DNA of 64,000 bases from Linepithema humile (taxonomy: Eukaryota; Arthropoda; Insecta; Hymenoptera; Formicidae): NCBI RefSeq assembly GCF_040581485.1, contig NW_027124985.1, forward strand, positions 672,948 to 736,947, read 5' to 3'. Below are positions 56,121 through 63,677 of the stretch, in pieces (position 1 is the first letter of the stretch; each line of letters opens with the position of its first letter). Both the position numbers and the translations under genes were made by a program. The notes under the pieces were generated by a model. It worked only from the letters and a program-made list of their open reading frames with translations, did not search any database and was not told the DNA's origin.

Positions 56121-56372
56121 GCATGGATAAGCTAGGAAAGATTGCGAGGAAATTGGCGTATAGCAAAAAATCATACATACAATATATTTAGTAATGGTTA
56201 ACTGTAATTGCGTTATTTATTAAATAAATCATTTCAAATATGATGTCAATTCTTAAATTATATGTTTTTGCAAAACATATGCTTTTTATTTTTAATTTAT
56301 ACTCATTTGCAATAAATGTATATGAATTTTGAATTTCTTTGACTTGCTTTTCTACGCCAATTTGAACAAAAT
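56121..56372. other. A+T-rich spacer, nothing recognised
   Basis: This stretch between the hairpin cluster and the TTAA-flanked element is A+T-rich, has no long reading frame, and shows no repeat or RNA gene that I can support. Confidence 0.4.
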
Positions 56373-57291
56373 TTAACCCTGGATATAAAAATGCAAATCA
56401 CTTACCGTGTTGAAGGAAAAGGAAGAAGGGAACAAATTTGTTGTCATTCATTTTCTCATATAAAAATATATATAGCAAAATATATAAATAAAAAAAATAA
56501 AAATAAAATTTTATTTAAGATTATTATTATATTATTTTTCTCTCTTTTTGTTATTTCCTCATACATAAAAAAATATGAAAAAAATTTAAATAAATATACG
56601 AATAAAATTCAATATTATAAAAATAAATATTATATAAAAAATTATATAAAAAAAATTAAATAGTATATAAAAATTAAATATGATTCAAGTTAATCAAAAT
56701 ATATTGAGATATTCGAAGAGTTCGTAGTAATTTTTATAACAAAATTAAAAGCAATTTTTATATGTTTAAGTCCATTTTTATTCAACAATGTATGTATCGT
56801 TGTTTTCGGCAACTTTGAGTCATCTCTAACAACAGAGCATACATTAGTGAATAAAAATCGACATATAAACATGTAACGATTGTTTTTAATTTTGTCCTAA
56901 AAAAGATCTACAAACTTTACGACTTACTAGCCCAATATATTCGAGTTTGATCTATAAATAAATAAATAAAAAAAAGTACATACATGTAATATGAATATCA
57001 TGAAAAATTATAAATAAAAACTTAAATAAACCTTGTGTAAAATTAGTACTTTATTGTACATTATTATAAAAGAATTTAAATATGCAATAAACTAGAAAAT
57101 TTCATGAATTAAAGATAAATGTTTAATCTATTATACAAATAAATAAAAATATATGTATCATATTAAAATTAATATTTTTTCATGGTCTTCATATTAAAAT
57201 TTGGCGTACGTACAGCCTTCTTGGCGTGCAATATACGCTTTAATTTATAATTTTGTATGTGCATTATAACGTGCACATATTCCAGGGTTAA
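56373..57291. mobile_element. Non-autonomous piggyBac-like element (TTAA-flanked, 911 bp)
   Basis: The element is bounded by TTAA at 56373-56376 and 57288-57291. Its termini are inverted: the left end reads CCCTGGATAT after TTAA and the right end, read on the minus strand, CCCTGGAATAT. Counting flanks, aatttaaccctgga is identical on both sides. Insertion at TTAA and termini starting with CCC are hallmarks of the piggyBac superfamily. The right end also has a subterminal inverted pair (gtgca...tgcac, about 57260-57275). No piggyBac transposase is present, so it would depend on a transposase supplied elsewhere. The interior is A+T-rich with low-complexity A runs; the 90-residue plus frame at 56391-56663 is a by-product of that composition. 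The short terminal match means a chance pairing is not fully excluded. Confidence 0.6.
56690..56872 (-). pseudogene. Possible transposase helix-turn-helix remnant
   Basis: A 60-residue minus-strand frame begins at an ATG and contains SKLPKTTIHTLLNKNGLKHI. This spacing of a Thr-Thr-Ile-His turn before a Leu-Leu-x-Lys-x-Gly-Leu-Lys helix resembles the DNA-binding domains of Tc1/mariner-type transposases. There is no catalytic domain and no extension on either side, and the frame lies inside the TTAA-flanked element. It may equally be a chance frame in A+T-rich DNA. Confidence 0.2.
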
Positions 57292-57660
57292 ATTACGAGC
57301 AACTAATCTAAGTCCTAGCCTCTCCATTTTAAAATAATGGATCAAAGAAATAGTTTTATTTCTTATAATTTTATGTAAAATATTCTTATATATGATTATA
57401 TTTTTAATATTCTGCTATCGTTCTACTTATTTATAGACCTATTCATAATAAGCCTTTAAATTTTAACACACTAACAATATTAATTCAAAAGACTATTAGG
57501 CCAATACAAGTTGTCCGTGTTCAAATTTATATGTTGAATAATATGAATAATAATATGAATAATATGAAAAATTAAACGGCAAAGTCTGCAAAATGTCTTA
57601 AAAGTATATTTATTGTACCATTGTTCGATCCACTATTTTAATAAGACAAATTGGACTGAC
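57292..57660. other. A+T-rich spacer, nothing recognised
   Basis: No reading frame, repeat or RNA gene is supported between the TTAA-flanked element and the candidate exon region. A short gaataatatgaataat microrepeat lies near 57537-57565. Confidence 0.4.
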
Positions 57661-57664
57661 TCAC

Positions 57665-57715
57665 CGATCGATGCGCAGCAGCGGAGTTGTTGTTCTGTTG
57701 ATCTGCAAAGCTGAT
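57665..57715 (-). CDS. Candidate 51-nt internal exon (host gene, unknown)
   Basis: On the minus strand a pyrimidine-rich tract ending in gttacag lies directly before this segment, and gtgagt follows it at 57664-57659. These are good insect-type acceptor and donor sites. The 51-nt segment is open in two frames. In the frame that joins the upstream candidate exon (phase 2) it reads SALQINRTTTPLLRID; in phase 0 it reads ISFADQQNNNSAAAHRS. A matching acceptor (ttttacag before atcaacttt) is kept in the diverged copy at 58649-58650. The exon call rests only on splice signals and open frames; no protein family is recognised. Confidence 0.3.
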
Positions 57716-57972
57716 CTGTAACACAGAAAAGTAAATCGGTTAAAGCTGCATTCAAAATGATTAATATTTGTAAAATAATAATTGTGCACATTCAACTTTT
57801 TAACTTATTTATTTAAGCAAATATTTAATAAAAAATTTTTTGAAAAAAAGGTTAATTATATCAAAAATTTCTAATAATTAAATATAAATATTAAACATTA
57901 CAAATATTTCATTAAATATTTCTAATATTTTGTGCGCATTTTGCAAATAATAAATAACAAATAATTACTTAC

Positions 57973-58088
57973 TTTAAAGTTGCTCCACCGACGCCCGATG
58001 CTCCTCCTGAGCCTCCTCCTTCTCTCAGTGGTCCTTCGAAGCACTCACATTGAATCTCACGCGTTCGCGGCGCATGCATTGCTCGCAT
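57973..58088 (-). CDS. Candidate upstream exon of the same minus-strand gene
   Basis: This minus-strand segment starts at an ATG (58088, or 58079 in the same frame). It ends at a strong donor gtaagt (57972-57967), followed by a 257-bp candidate intron (57716-57972) that ends at the acceptor of the 51-nt exon. It encodes 38 residues including a glycine-rich stretch, REGGGSGGASGVGGATL. Alternatively an internal exon could start at the acceptor attcag before 58094. In the diverged copy near 59000 the donor reads gtaatt and the frame stops, so that copy would be non-functional. The opposite strand is open too, so strand and coding status are undecided. Confidence 0.27.
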
Positions 58089-58174
58089 GCGTACCTGAAT
58101 ACGAAAATCGCGCGATACTTAAAACGGCACTCCCGACATCACAGGCGAATCGAACCGAATTGTCCAAGCTGTGA
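57998..58174 (+). CDS. Candidate small secreted-type ORF, copy 1 (58 aa)
   Basis: From the ATG at 57998 this plus-strand frame encodes 58 residues that start MLLLSLLLLSVVL, a hydrophobic stretch like a signal peptide, and later read EYENRAILK. The paralogous segment at 59012 keeps the start, the hydrophobic stretch and YENR. The two indels that separate the copies inside the frame are multiples of three (3 and 33 bases), as expected if the frame was used. Against it: the ATG context is poor, the leucine run comes from a ctcctc-type simple sequence, and a minus-strand exon is also plausible at the same place. Confidence 0.25.
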   Translation: MLLLSLLLLSVVLRSTHIESHAFAAHALLACVPEYENRAILKTALPTSQANRTELSKL

Positions 58175-59011
58175 CGTTACGCGCGAATTCCGTCCGCGTT
58201 TCAGACGACCACATTTACCAATTGGGGCACGATTCTCTCAAAACAGAAGGCAAAGATAAGCTCGAAGAAGATGAGGTGATTAGTCATCCAATCAACCGAC
58301 TAGATACAAGACATCTGAAAAGCAATCGGTAGCGTTTGACTAACTCCGGTAGCCGTCCTCGACTACCTTCGACAGTCCGGCTATCTGTACAACTAGCGCG
58401 CTGCACGTAGAACCAAAGATTGCCCTGCCGTAGTGGAGATTTTATGATTGAAACCGACCTTTCCCTCCCCCGAGCCAAGCCTAAAGTCAAAAAAAATCGT
58501 GTCCCAATATTTGTCATACGGCAAAAATGCGTTCATCTATAGATTCGCTATAACTCTCGGCATTAACGGCACTCCCGACGCGCATTTTGTTACACTATAC
58601 GACGGAACGAATATATTTTGTAGCACCGATTACGCGCACAAAGTTGATCTGTAAAATAAAAAAATAAATGCAGATTAGTGTTTGAAATAATTAATATTTA
58701 TAAAATAATTACTGCGCACATTAAACTTTATATTCGTTTATTTATGCATACGTCTAAACAAAGAATTAAAATTTTCAAAAATATATTTTTTGAATAAAGA
58801 AAAAAGTTTAATTAGTTGAATAATAATAAATATGTAAAATATTTCTAAGAATAGTGAATATCAACTATTGTAAATATTTTACTATATATTTAAAGTATTT
58901 TAAATATTTTATGTGCGCTACATTATATTAATATTTTATATGCAATATTTTATGCAAATAAGAAATAAGAAATAAATGATTAATTACGCAAACGTTGTCC
59001 CCCCGCGCTCG

Positions 59012-59107
59012 ATGCTCTTCCTGAGTCCCCTCCTCTTCTCAGTTCTCGCAGTCCAAGGCACTCACTCGCGTTCGCGTCGCGTATATGAAAATCGCCCGAT
59101 ATTTTAA
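59012..59107 (+). CDS. Candidate small secreted-type ORF, copy 2 (31 aa)
   Basis: This frame encodes 31 residues beginning MLFLSPLLFSVLAVQG, a plausible signal peptide, and ending YENRPIF. It is the counterpart of the 58-residue frame in the other copy of the duplication. By eye the differences in the first 11 codons are about half synonymous, which does not decide whether selection acts on it. It could be the shorter, decayed copy of a peptide gene or a non-coding by-product. Confidence 0.22.
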   Translation: MLFLSPLLFSVLAVQGTHSRSRRVYENRPIF

Positions 59108-59122
59108 ACGAGATTCCCGACG

Positions 59123-60592
59123 TGTACTTTGTCATTTTAAGACAAAGATGTAACTCAAATATTACATGTTTGACACTCTGCGCGACAGATTAAGACGGAA
59201 AAGCATGACATGGAAAACTGTGAGAAATAGTAAAGGTATTATTGAAAATAATAACGCGCCGATACGCCGATTTACCATTCGTATGAGTGCCGCCGTGCGA
59301 ATAATAACGGTATAATAGGAAACACAAGGTTGCGCCGATTCCGACTTAAAGGAATGCGAGAAGTGGGGGGCAACAATGTTTACGCTGATACACGAACGTG
59401 CGCACGAGAGAGAGAGAAAGAGGATGTGCGCGCATACTAAGCGTAACGACGAAAACAACCCCAACGCTACGAGTCGGTTTCGAATAAATAAATGTTTGAT
59501 AATTGCTCTGTTTCGAAACCGACTATCGGAAGAAAATTAACCCGTATACTTTATGCGAATTTACATCACGAATTTGACACGCTACGGTCCGCGAAACGAA
59601 TACAAGTTAAACGTACTTTGTGCCGCGACACATCCATACATATAATTATAGTATAAAACGATATAAATTCAACGATTGATTCTACAATGTACACTCATAA
59701 TATGTATGTTCCTACACATCGCGTTTCACAGCTGAGATGAATGGACTGAAGGATATCGAGTACATTTTTGATTCTGGCAATGACTTGAAATGTTATCAAT
59801 TTTGACAGCTTATAAATAGCTCGTGTTTCTACCGCTAGTATTGTTCCCATATTGTCATTTTTAAGCAGTAGAAAAGTTAAAAGTATATATTAATTTAATC
59901 CAAAAATATATTTTTTAACCAATCCAAAATTATTAATTTGCAGTTTGTAAAAGTTCATAAATAGCCTCGGAAACATTTTTTTCTTTTTTTATAAGATAGA
60001 AGAAGAGAGCAGAGTTGAACAGAGTAGTTTTCAATTATGTCGTAGGACAAGAGAAAATGACCGAATTCGCTCACCCTGGTTTTATTTCCGCGTGCTTTAC
60101 ACGTATTTCTACATTATTTCTTTTTCTTCTTCTCCTTTTAGTACACTTTGTTAGTGTGCCAGTAAATGAGTTCTTTTGACGATTTATTTTCGAAGCTTTT
60201 CTATTAAGTATTTACAGTTTCTATTTTGTTTTTTTTCAAGTAAATTTTTTTTCAATATTTGGATAATGTTTTGACCATATTCTATTTTCAATAACTTTTA
60301 ATTTTATAATTAAACATATATATACCACATACATATAAGACATTATTGTCTCCACAAACTCATCTCTTTCTACTACACAAATATAGAAGCGCAGCAAATC
60401 ATTTACTCGAAGAAGCCAGTCAATAAATAACGTTTTTGTAATAAACACGCAACCACCTGGGACCTTTTGCTCCAAATAAACACGATCCATATCGAAATCC
60501 GGCCGGTACCGTCATGATGTTATCGTGATAATCGATGTGATAACTGCAAAAAAATGATCTCTTAGAATATAGGTATATTTTATTTTTATTAA
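59123..60592. other. Intergenic region with a 13-bp perfect hairpin
   Basis: No gene is supported. A perfect inverted repeat, agtcggtttcgaa at 59472-59484 and ttcgaaaccgact at 59512-59524, encloses a 27-base loop. A short agag microsatellite lies near 59405. The 100-codon minus frame at 59162-59464 begins with TTG, not ATG, and has no family. The 84-codon minus frame at 60236-60490 begins with ATG but drifts into A+T-rich sequence. Its first 11 codons are followed by CAG-gtggt, a possible donor, so a short first exon is conceivable. Host-like sequence appears to give way to the virus-like block between about 60540 and 60592. Confidence 0.4.
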
Positions 60593-60595
60593 ATG
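60590..60595 (+). promoter_or_regulatory. TAAATG at the start of the 57-aa ORF
   Basis: The start codon is embedded in TTAAATG. TAAAT(G) is the late transcription initiator of poxviruses. The next gene also has TAAATATG across its start (60764-60771), and the 258-aa gene has TAAAT 7-11 bases before its ATG. In DNA this rich in A+T such matches arise often by chance, so this is only suggestive. Confidence 0.25.
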
Positions 60596-60766
60596 AAAGA
60601 ACTGAATGAATTAATAGGCTTGTTACTTAAAAATATACCAAATTTAAATAATGTAGATTATATTAGAAACAATTACAATTCATTAAAAAAATTACAAGAA
60701 TATATTAAAATTGACAAGATAGTTCCAAAGATAAGTGAAATATCAGAAAATAATATACTTAAATAA
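60593..60766 (+). CDS. Small virus-like ORF, 57 aa, unknown function
   Basis: ATG at 60593, TAA at 60764-60766. The product is a short polar protein rich in Asn, Lys, Leu and Ile (MKELNELIGLLLKNIPNLNN at its start). It is likely helical and has no membrane segment or known motif. It ends two bases before the ATG of the phosphatase gene (60769). Tight packing and the same strand suggest a shared transcription unit of the kind seen in compact viral genomes. I recognise no family. It could also be a chance frame, but its codon make-up resembles that of the next gene. Confidence 0.45.
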   Translation: MKELNELIGLLLKNIPNLNNVDYIRNNYNSLKKLQEYIKIDKIVPKISEISENNILK

Positions 60767-60768
60767 AT

Positions 60769-61371
60769 ATGACATTAAGGATAATTGATAGTCATAAGAA
60801 TATAGGAGAAATATTAAATGAGAATATTAATAAAAATTATAAACATGTAATTTTTCTAGATTGGGACGATACTGTTATAAGTACAAGTTCACTAAATAAT
60901 TATAAGTTTGAATTTCGAAATCAAAGAGAAAAGTTTGATATAATTGAAACATTTAAAGCTTTTTATATAAATGATTCGTGCCTTGCATTATATATATTGA
61001 CATACAGACAGAATCCATACGATGTTCAAGGAGAAGCTACAGAATTAAAAATAATGGAATATTTAAAATCAGATTATAAATGTAGAAGGACAGATACATA
61101 TAATAGAATAGGTCCTATAATTTCTGTAGACTATGGATGTCCTAAAATAAACGTAATTCAAGAAATCATTAATGAAGATTTTAATAAAATAACTAATAAT
61201 GTTCTTTTATATTTTGTAGATGATAACTATAAAAATGTAGTAGGATGTTTATTATCAAGTAAATACGAAGATAACATGTTTATCTATTTTTTTCCAGACT
61301 CAAATGAAGACCTAACAATATCAAGAAATATAAACAAAAAAGCTAAAGAAATATTAAAATATTTAAAATAA
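60769..61371 (+). CDS. HAD-superfamily phosphatase-like protein, 200 aa (virus-type)
   Basis: All four HAD motifs are present in order. Motif I is FLDWDDTV with the nucleophile Asp31 and acid/base Asp33. Motif II is LYILTYRQ with Thr78. Motif III is Lys126 in YGCPKINVIQEI. Motif IV is LYFVDDNY with Asp151 and Asp152. Known HAD enzymes use these residues for Mg-dependent phosphoryl transfer through an aspartyl-phosphate. Capping is minimal, as in CTD/FCP-type phosphatases and polynucleotide 3' phosphatases; the substrate here is unknown. The 200-residue length is complete for a minimal HAD domain, with a charged Lys/Asn-rich C-terminal tail. The frame is intact with no internal stop. Several large DNA viruses of insects encode HAD phosphatases, which fits the neighbouring polymerase fragment, but assignment to a particular viral family is not possible by eye. 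Confidence 0.75.
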   Translation: MTLRIIDSHKNIGEILNENINKNYKHVIFLDWDDTVISTSSLNNYKFEFRNQREKFDIIETFKAFYINDSCLALYILTYRQNPYDVQGEATELKIMEYLKSDYKCRRTDTYNRIGPIISVDYGCPKINVIQEIINEDFNKITNNVLLYFVDDNYKNVVGCLLSSKYEDNMFIYFFPDSNEDLTISRNINKKAKEILKYLK

Positions 61372-61441
61372 AAATATATTAAAATCTATTGAAATTTAGT
61401 ACATTGTTTTACAATCATTCCTAAGATATTTTCAAATTCTT

Positions 61442-62218
61442 CTATTGTTTTCTTTCTTCTATCTTTTCAAATTGATAACTTTCGTCTTTAAACTGTTTTA
61501 ATTCAAAATTATCATTTTTATATACTATATTATTGATTGAATTTATTTTTAGATTTTCCTTCGGATTTGGTATCAACATGAAATTTCTTCCTATAATATA
61601 TTCCATTACTGCTGTAGTACTATCAATAGATTCGATCTTATCGTCATTTTTCTCTTTTTTTACAGGCTTAAAAAATTTCAAGTTAGAATTAACTTTAAAG
61701 AATATAACAATGGGTCTATTTTTTTCACTGAATACAGTCTTTTTACTTCTCACAATTCTTTTTTTTCCTTTTGTATTGATTTGTTTGAGATATATTATAT
61801 TTTTATTGTCTGTATTTCCAAAAATCAATGGGATATAATCCCCGTTAAATATATATTCAGAGATATGCTTTTCAGTTAACTGTTCCTGAGACAATTTAGC
61901 TTTGACTAAATTACTGTCGATAATAGCTGCCATTACAATATCCTTGCCACTAGGTTTAATACTTTCAAACTTATAGTTTTTAAAATTCTTCTTAAACTTA
62001 GGATTTTTCTTTATTTTATTAATAAAAGTCTTTACTATATCAAATTTATAACCTCCCTGTAGACATTCCGAATCTGATGTGTCGTCAACAGAATCTACAG
62101 AAAAAGAATTGATATAAAATATTCTTTTTTTTCTATCATTTTTTTTCTTTAATATGTTGCTTATCTTAATATCTTCAATTAAAATACTATCGTCTGATTC
62201 TGAAGTATATTCCTTCAT
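61442..62218 (-). CDS. Virus-like protein of unknown function, 258 aa
   Basis: ATG at 62218, TAG at 61442. The N-terminus is acidic (YTSESDDSILIEDIKISN) and followed by a Lys/Arg-rich stretch, a second Ser/Asp cluster (SVDSVDDTSDSE), then a Lys-rich region (INKIKKNPKFKKNFKNYKF). The centre (about residues 130-180) is more hydrophobic and may be a folded domain. There is no signal peptide or membrane helix. The gene is convergent with the phosphatase gene (70-bp gap) and lies 8 bp downstream of the 200-aa minus-strand gene. The 101-codon plus frame at 61533-61838 is a shadow of it. I recognise no family; charge pattern alone would fit a nucleic-acid-associated or virion protein. Confidence 0.6.
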   Translation of the reverse strand: MKEYTSESDDSILIEDIKISNILKKKNDRKKRIFYINSFSVDSVDDTSDSECLQGGYKFDIVKTFINKIKKNPKFKKNFKNYKFESIKPSGKDIVMAAIIDSNLVKAKLSQEQLTEKHISEYIFNGDYIPLIFGNTDNKNIIYLKQINTKGKKRIVRSKKTVFSEKNRPIVIFFKVNSNLKFFKPVKKEKNDDKIESIDSTTAVMEYIIGRNFMLIPNPKENLKINSINNIVYKNDNFELKQFKDESYQFEKIEERKQ

Positions 62219-62226
62219 AATTCTAT

Positions 62227-62829
62227 TTAAATGCGAATATTTTTATAAAATCTTCTAGTAAAATTAGTTCCTATAGATCCGTTACTTGATTTGTATATAA
62301 CACCAAATATATCATTATATCTCTCTTTAGTATAAAATATTTTAATCTCTTTATCATCGTCAATATCTTTTTTAAATACCGTTTTTACTGATTTTTTTAG
62401 TGAATTTACTATTCCTTCCATTTTTTGCTTATCCATTAATATAAACGTATTATTTCCTATATTTAATATGTAATTAAACGAAAGTTCTCTCTCATAAAAT
62501 ATATTTAACTCGTGTGTTTTTGTATCTTTCTTTGACAAATTTGCCTTAGATGTTAATATAATAGGTTCTGGATATACGTTTTTTCCAAATTCTAAATTAT
62601 TTAAGCCTGTAACTTTATCTATAAATACATAATATATATATTCAAAATCTTTACAACGTGTAATTATTTTATAACACGTGTTCAATTTCTCTTTTTCATA
62701 AGTCATATTCGTAATAGTATCTTTATTGTACATAATAGTACTCAGTTTATCATTATATCCCTTTATAATTTTAGTTTTTATTAATAAAATATCAATTAAA
62801 TTATTTAGTAAATGTTTATTAACTTCCAT
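62227..62829 (-). CDS. Virus-like protein of unknown function, 200 aa
   Basis: ATG at 62829, TAA at 62227. This is an intact frame, mixed alpha/beta in appearance, with hydrophobic beta-like segments (FEYIYYVFIDKVTGLNN about residues 58-74, and YILNIGNNTFILMD about 119-132) and a basic C-terminus ending in TRRFYKNIRI. No transmembrane segment, zinc site or known motif is visible. It lies 48 bp downstream of the polymerase fragment and 8 bp upstream of the 258-aa gene, all on the minus strand, so the three look like one compact gene cluster. Conserved gene order in related viruses would be the best way to name it. Confidence 0.6.
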   Translation of the reverse strand: MEVNKHLLNNLIDILLIKTKIIKGYNDKLSTIMYNKDTITNMTYEKEKLNTCYKIITRCKDFEYIYYVFIDKVTGLNNLEFGKNVYPEPIILTSKANLSKKDTKTHELNIFYERELSFNYILNIGNNTFILMDKQKMEGIVNSLKKSVKTVFKKDIDDDKEIKIFYTKERYNDIFGVIYKSSNGSIGTNFTRRFYKNIRI

Positions 62830-62877
62830 ACTAAAAACAGTTTAATTTAATAATTTATATTTCATATTTTATTTAAA

Positions 62878-63677
62878 CTATAAAAAATCGGGATACAATA
62901 TTTTCTCTTTCACAATTTTTGGTATTATAATTTTTCCCCTGCAATTTAAATATTGTAAGAATACTTTACATGCATATGTAAAATTAAACTTATTCAATTC
63001 TGGAGAGTAACCCAAATTTTCACATCTGGTACACTTCCATCTAGAATAGTCAGGATTACTCTCATGAGTTGCGAAATCTCCGCATCTAGTACATATAAAC
63101 GATTCAATTCTGTCTTCCACTGAATCTGATAGTAAAGAGAGTAATACATCTGAAGCTCCATAGCACGCAATTCCGTCTCCCTCCATTTCTCCGAATCTTA
63201 TTCCTCCTTGTCTTTTTTTTCCACTAGGTGCTTGAAGTAATTTTGTCTTCTTTCCTCTGTTTCTCACTGTTATTTTCTCAATAGCCATCTGAGTGAGTAA
63301 TAGGTAATACTCCATACCCATAAAATGTTTTTTTCCACCATCACATTTTATCAATTCGTGTGTATAAGGATTGTATAGATCAACCAAACAAGATGCCTTT
63401 TCATCATACTCCTCGTTTGTAAGATTATCATTATATCTCTTGTATCTATTTATTATTTAAGAATGATAAGAATCTAATCCTGTATTTGTCAAAGGTTGAT
63501 AATTTATAAGTTTAATACTTCCCTTGCGTTGTCTCCGAAAGGATTCGAAGAATAACTACTGGTAAGTTTTATCTGATTGTAGAAATTAAATGTTTTCCTA
63601 GATATAATAGAAACGCTGTTTATAATTATATCCGGAGTTACCCCATTAATAGTATGAGGCAACATCTTGTGTTTCCG
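62878..63677 (-). pseudogene. RNA polymerase second-largest subunit (RPB2 type), broken C-terminal part
   Basis: The segment encodes the C-terminal third of a multisubunit DNA-directed RNA polymerase beta/RPB2 subunit, which forms the catalytic cleft and clamp. From upstream to downstream: a hybrid-binding block with LPHTINGVTPDIIINS (63615-63662); then the C-terminal domains with LYNPYT, the hallmark GGIRFGEMEGDGIACYGA (about 63154-63207), a four-cysteine zinc site (CTRC...CTRC, 17 residues apart) and the terminal clamp helix FTYACKVFLQYL. The TAG at 62878-62880 is the natural end. The reading frame is broken. The longest open piece runs 62878-63456 and is closed upstream by TAA at 63457-63459. 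A different frame is open at 63507-63677 and ends at TAA 63504-63506. A TTG at 63387 can be mistaken for a start. A broken gene favours an integrated copy, although assembly error is possible. Host RPB2 paralogues keep many more canonical residues, so a viral origin is preferred. Confidence 0.8.

Larger units (their letters stand above)
57706..59122. repeat. Diverged tandem duplication, about 0.95 kb period
   Basis: The segment from about 57706 to 58141 is repeated at about 58645 to 59122. Shared landmarks in order are gatctgta (57713/58646), attaatattt followed by taaaataat, gcgcacatt or tgcacatt, the A+T-rich centre, cgatgctc.tcctgag (57997/59011), cactcac, gaaaatcgc.cgata and cccgac (58131/59115). 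The offset varies from about 933 to 984 bp through indels. A third partial copy of the tail, cggcactcccgac, occurs near 58566. The region between the copies (about 58150-58640) is richer in G+C and includes an unassigned 77-codon minus frame at 58284-58517 with no recognised family. Confidence 0.7.

Noticed and set aside
56391..56663. 90-codon plus-strand frame inside the TTAA-flanked element
   Set aside because: It is almost entirely Lys, Asn, Ile and Tyr codons from A+T runs, with no domain.
58100..58230. Possible tRNA-type promoter (ggttcgattcg on the minus strand, near 58148) and a tRNA-derived SINE
   Set aside because: The B-box-like word is good, but no convincing A box, tRNA fold or A-rich tail lies at the right distance.
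58448..58654. 68-codon plus-strand frame and the overlapping 58050-58259 frame
   Set aside because: No family, no splice or start support, and they overlap stronger candidate segments.
59162..59464. 100-codon minus-strand frame
   Set aside because: It starts with TTG, contains no recognised domain, and overlaps simple agag sequence. Hydrophobic runs come from composition.
59811..59819. TATA box (tataaatag)
   Set aside because: A good consensus match, but no gene start follows on the plus strand, and such words are expected in A+T-rich DNA.
61533..61838. 101-codon plus-strand frame
   Set aside because: It lies antisense inside the intact 258-codon minus-strand ORF. Its hydrophobic look comes from the complement of Lys/Glu codons.
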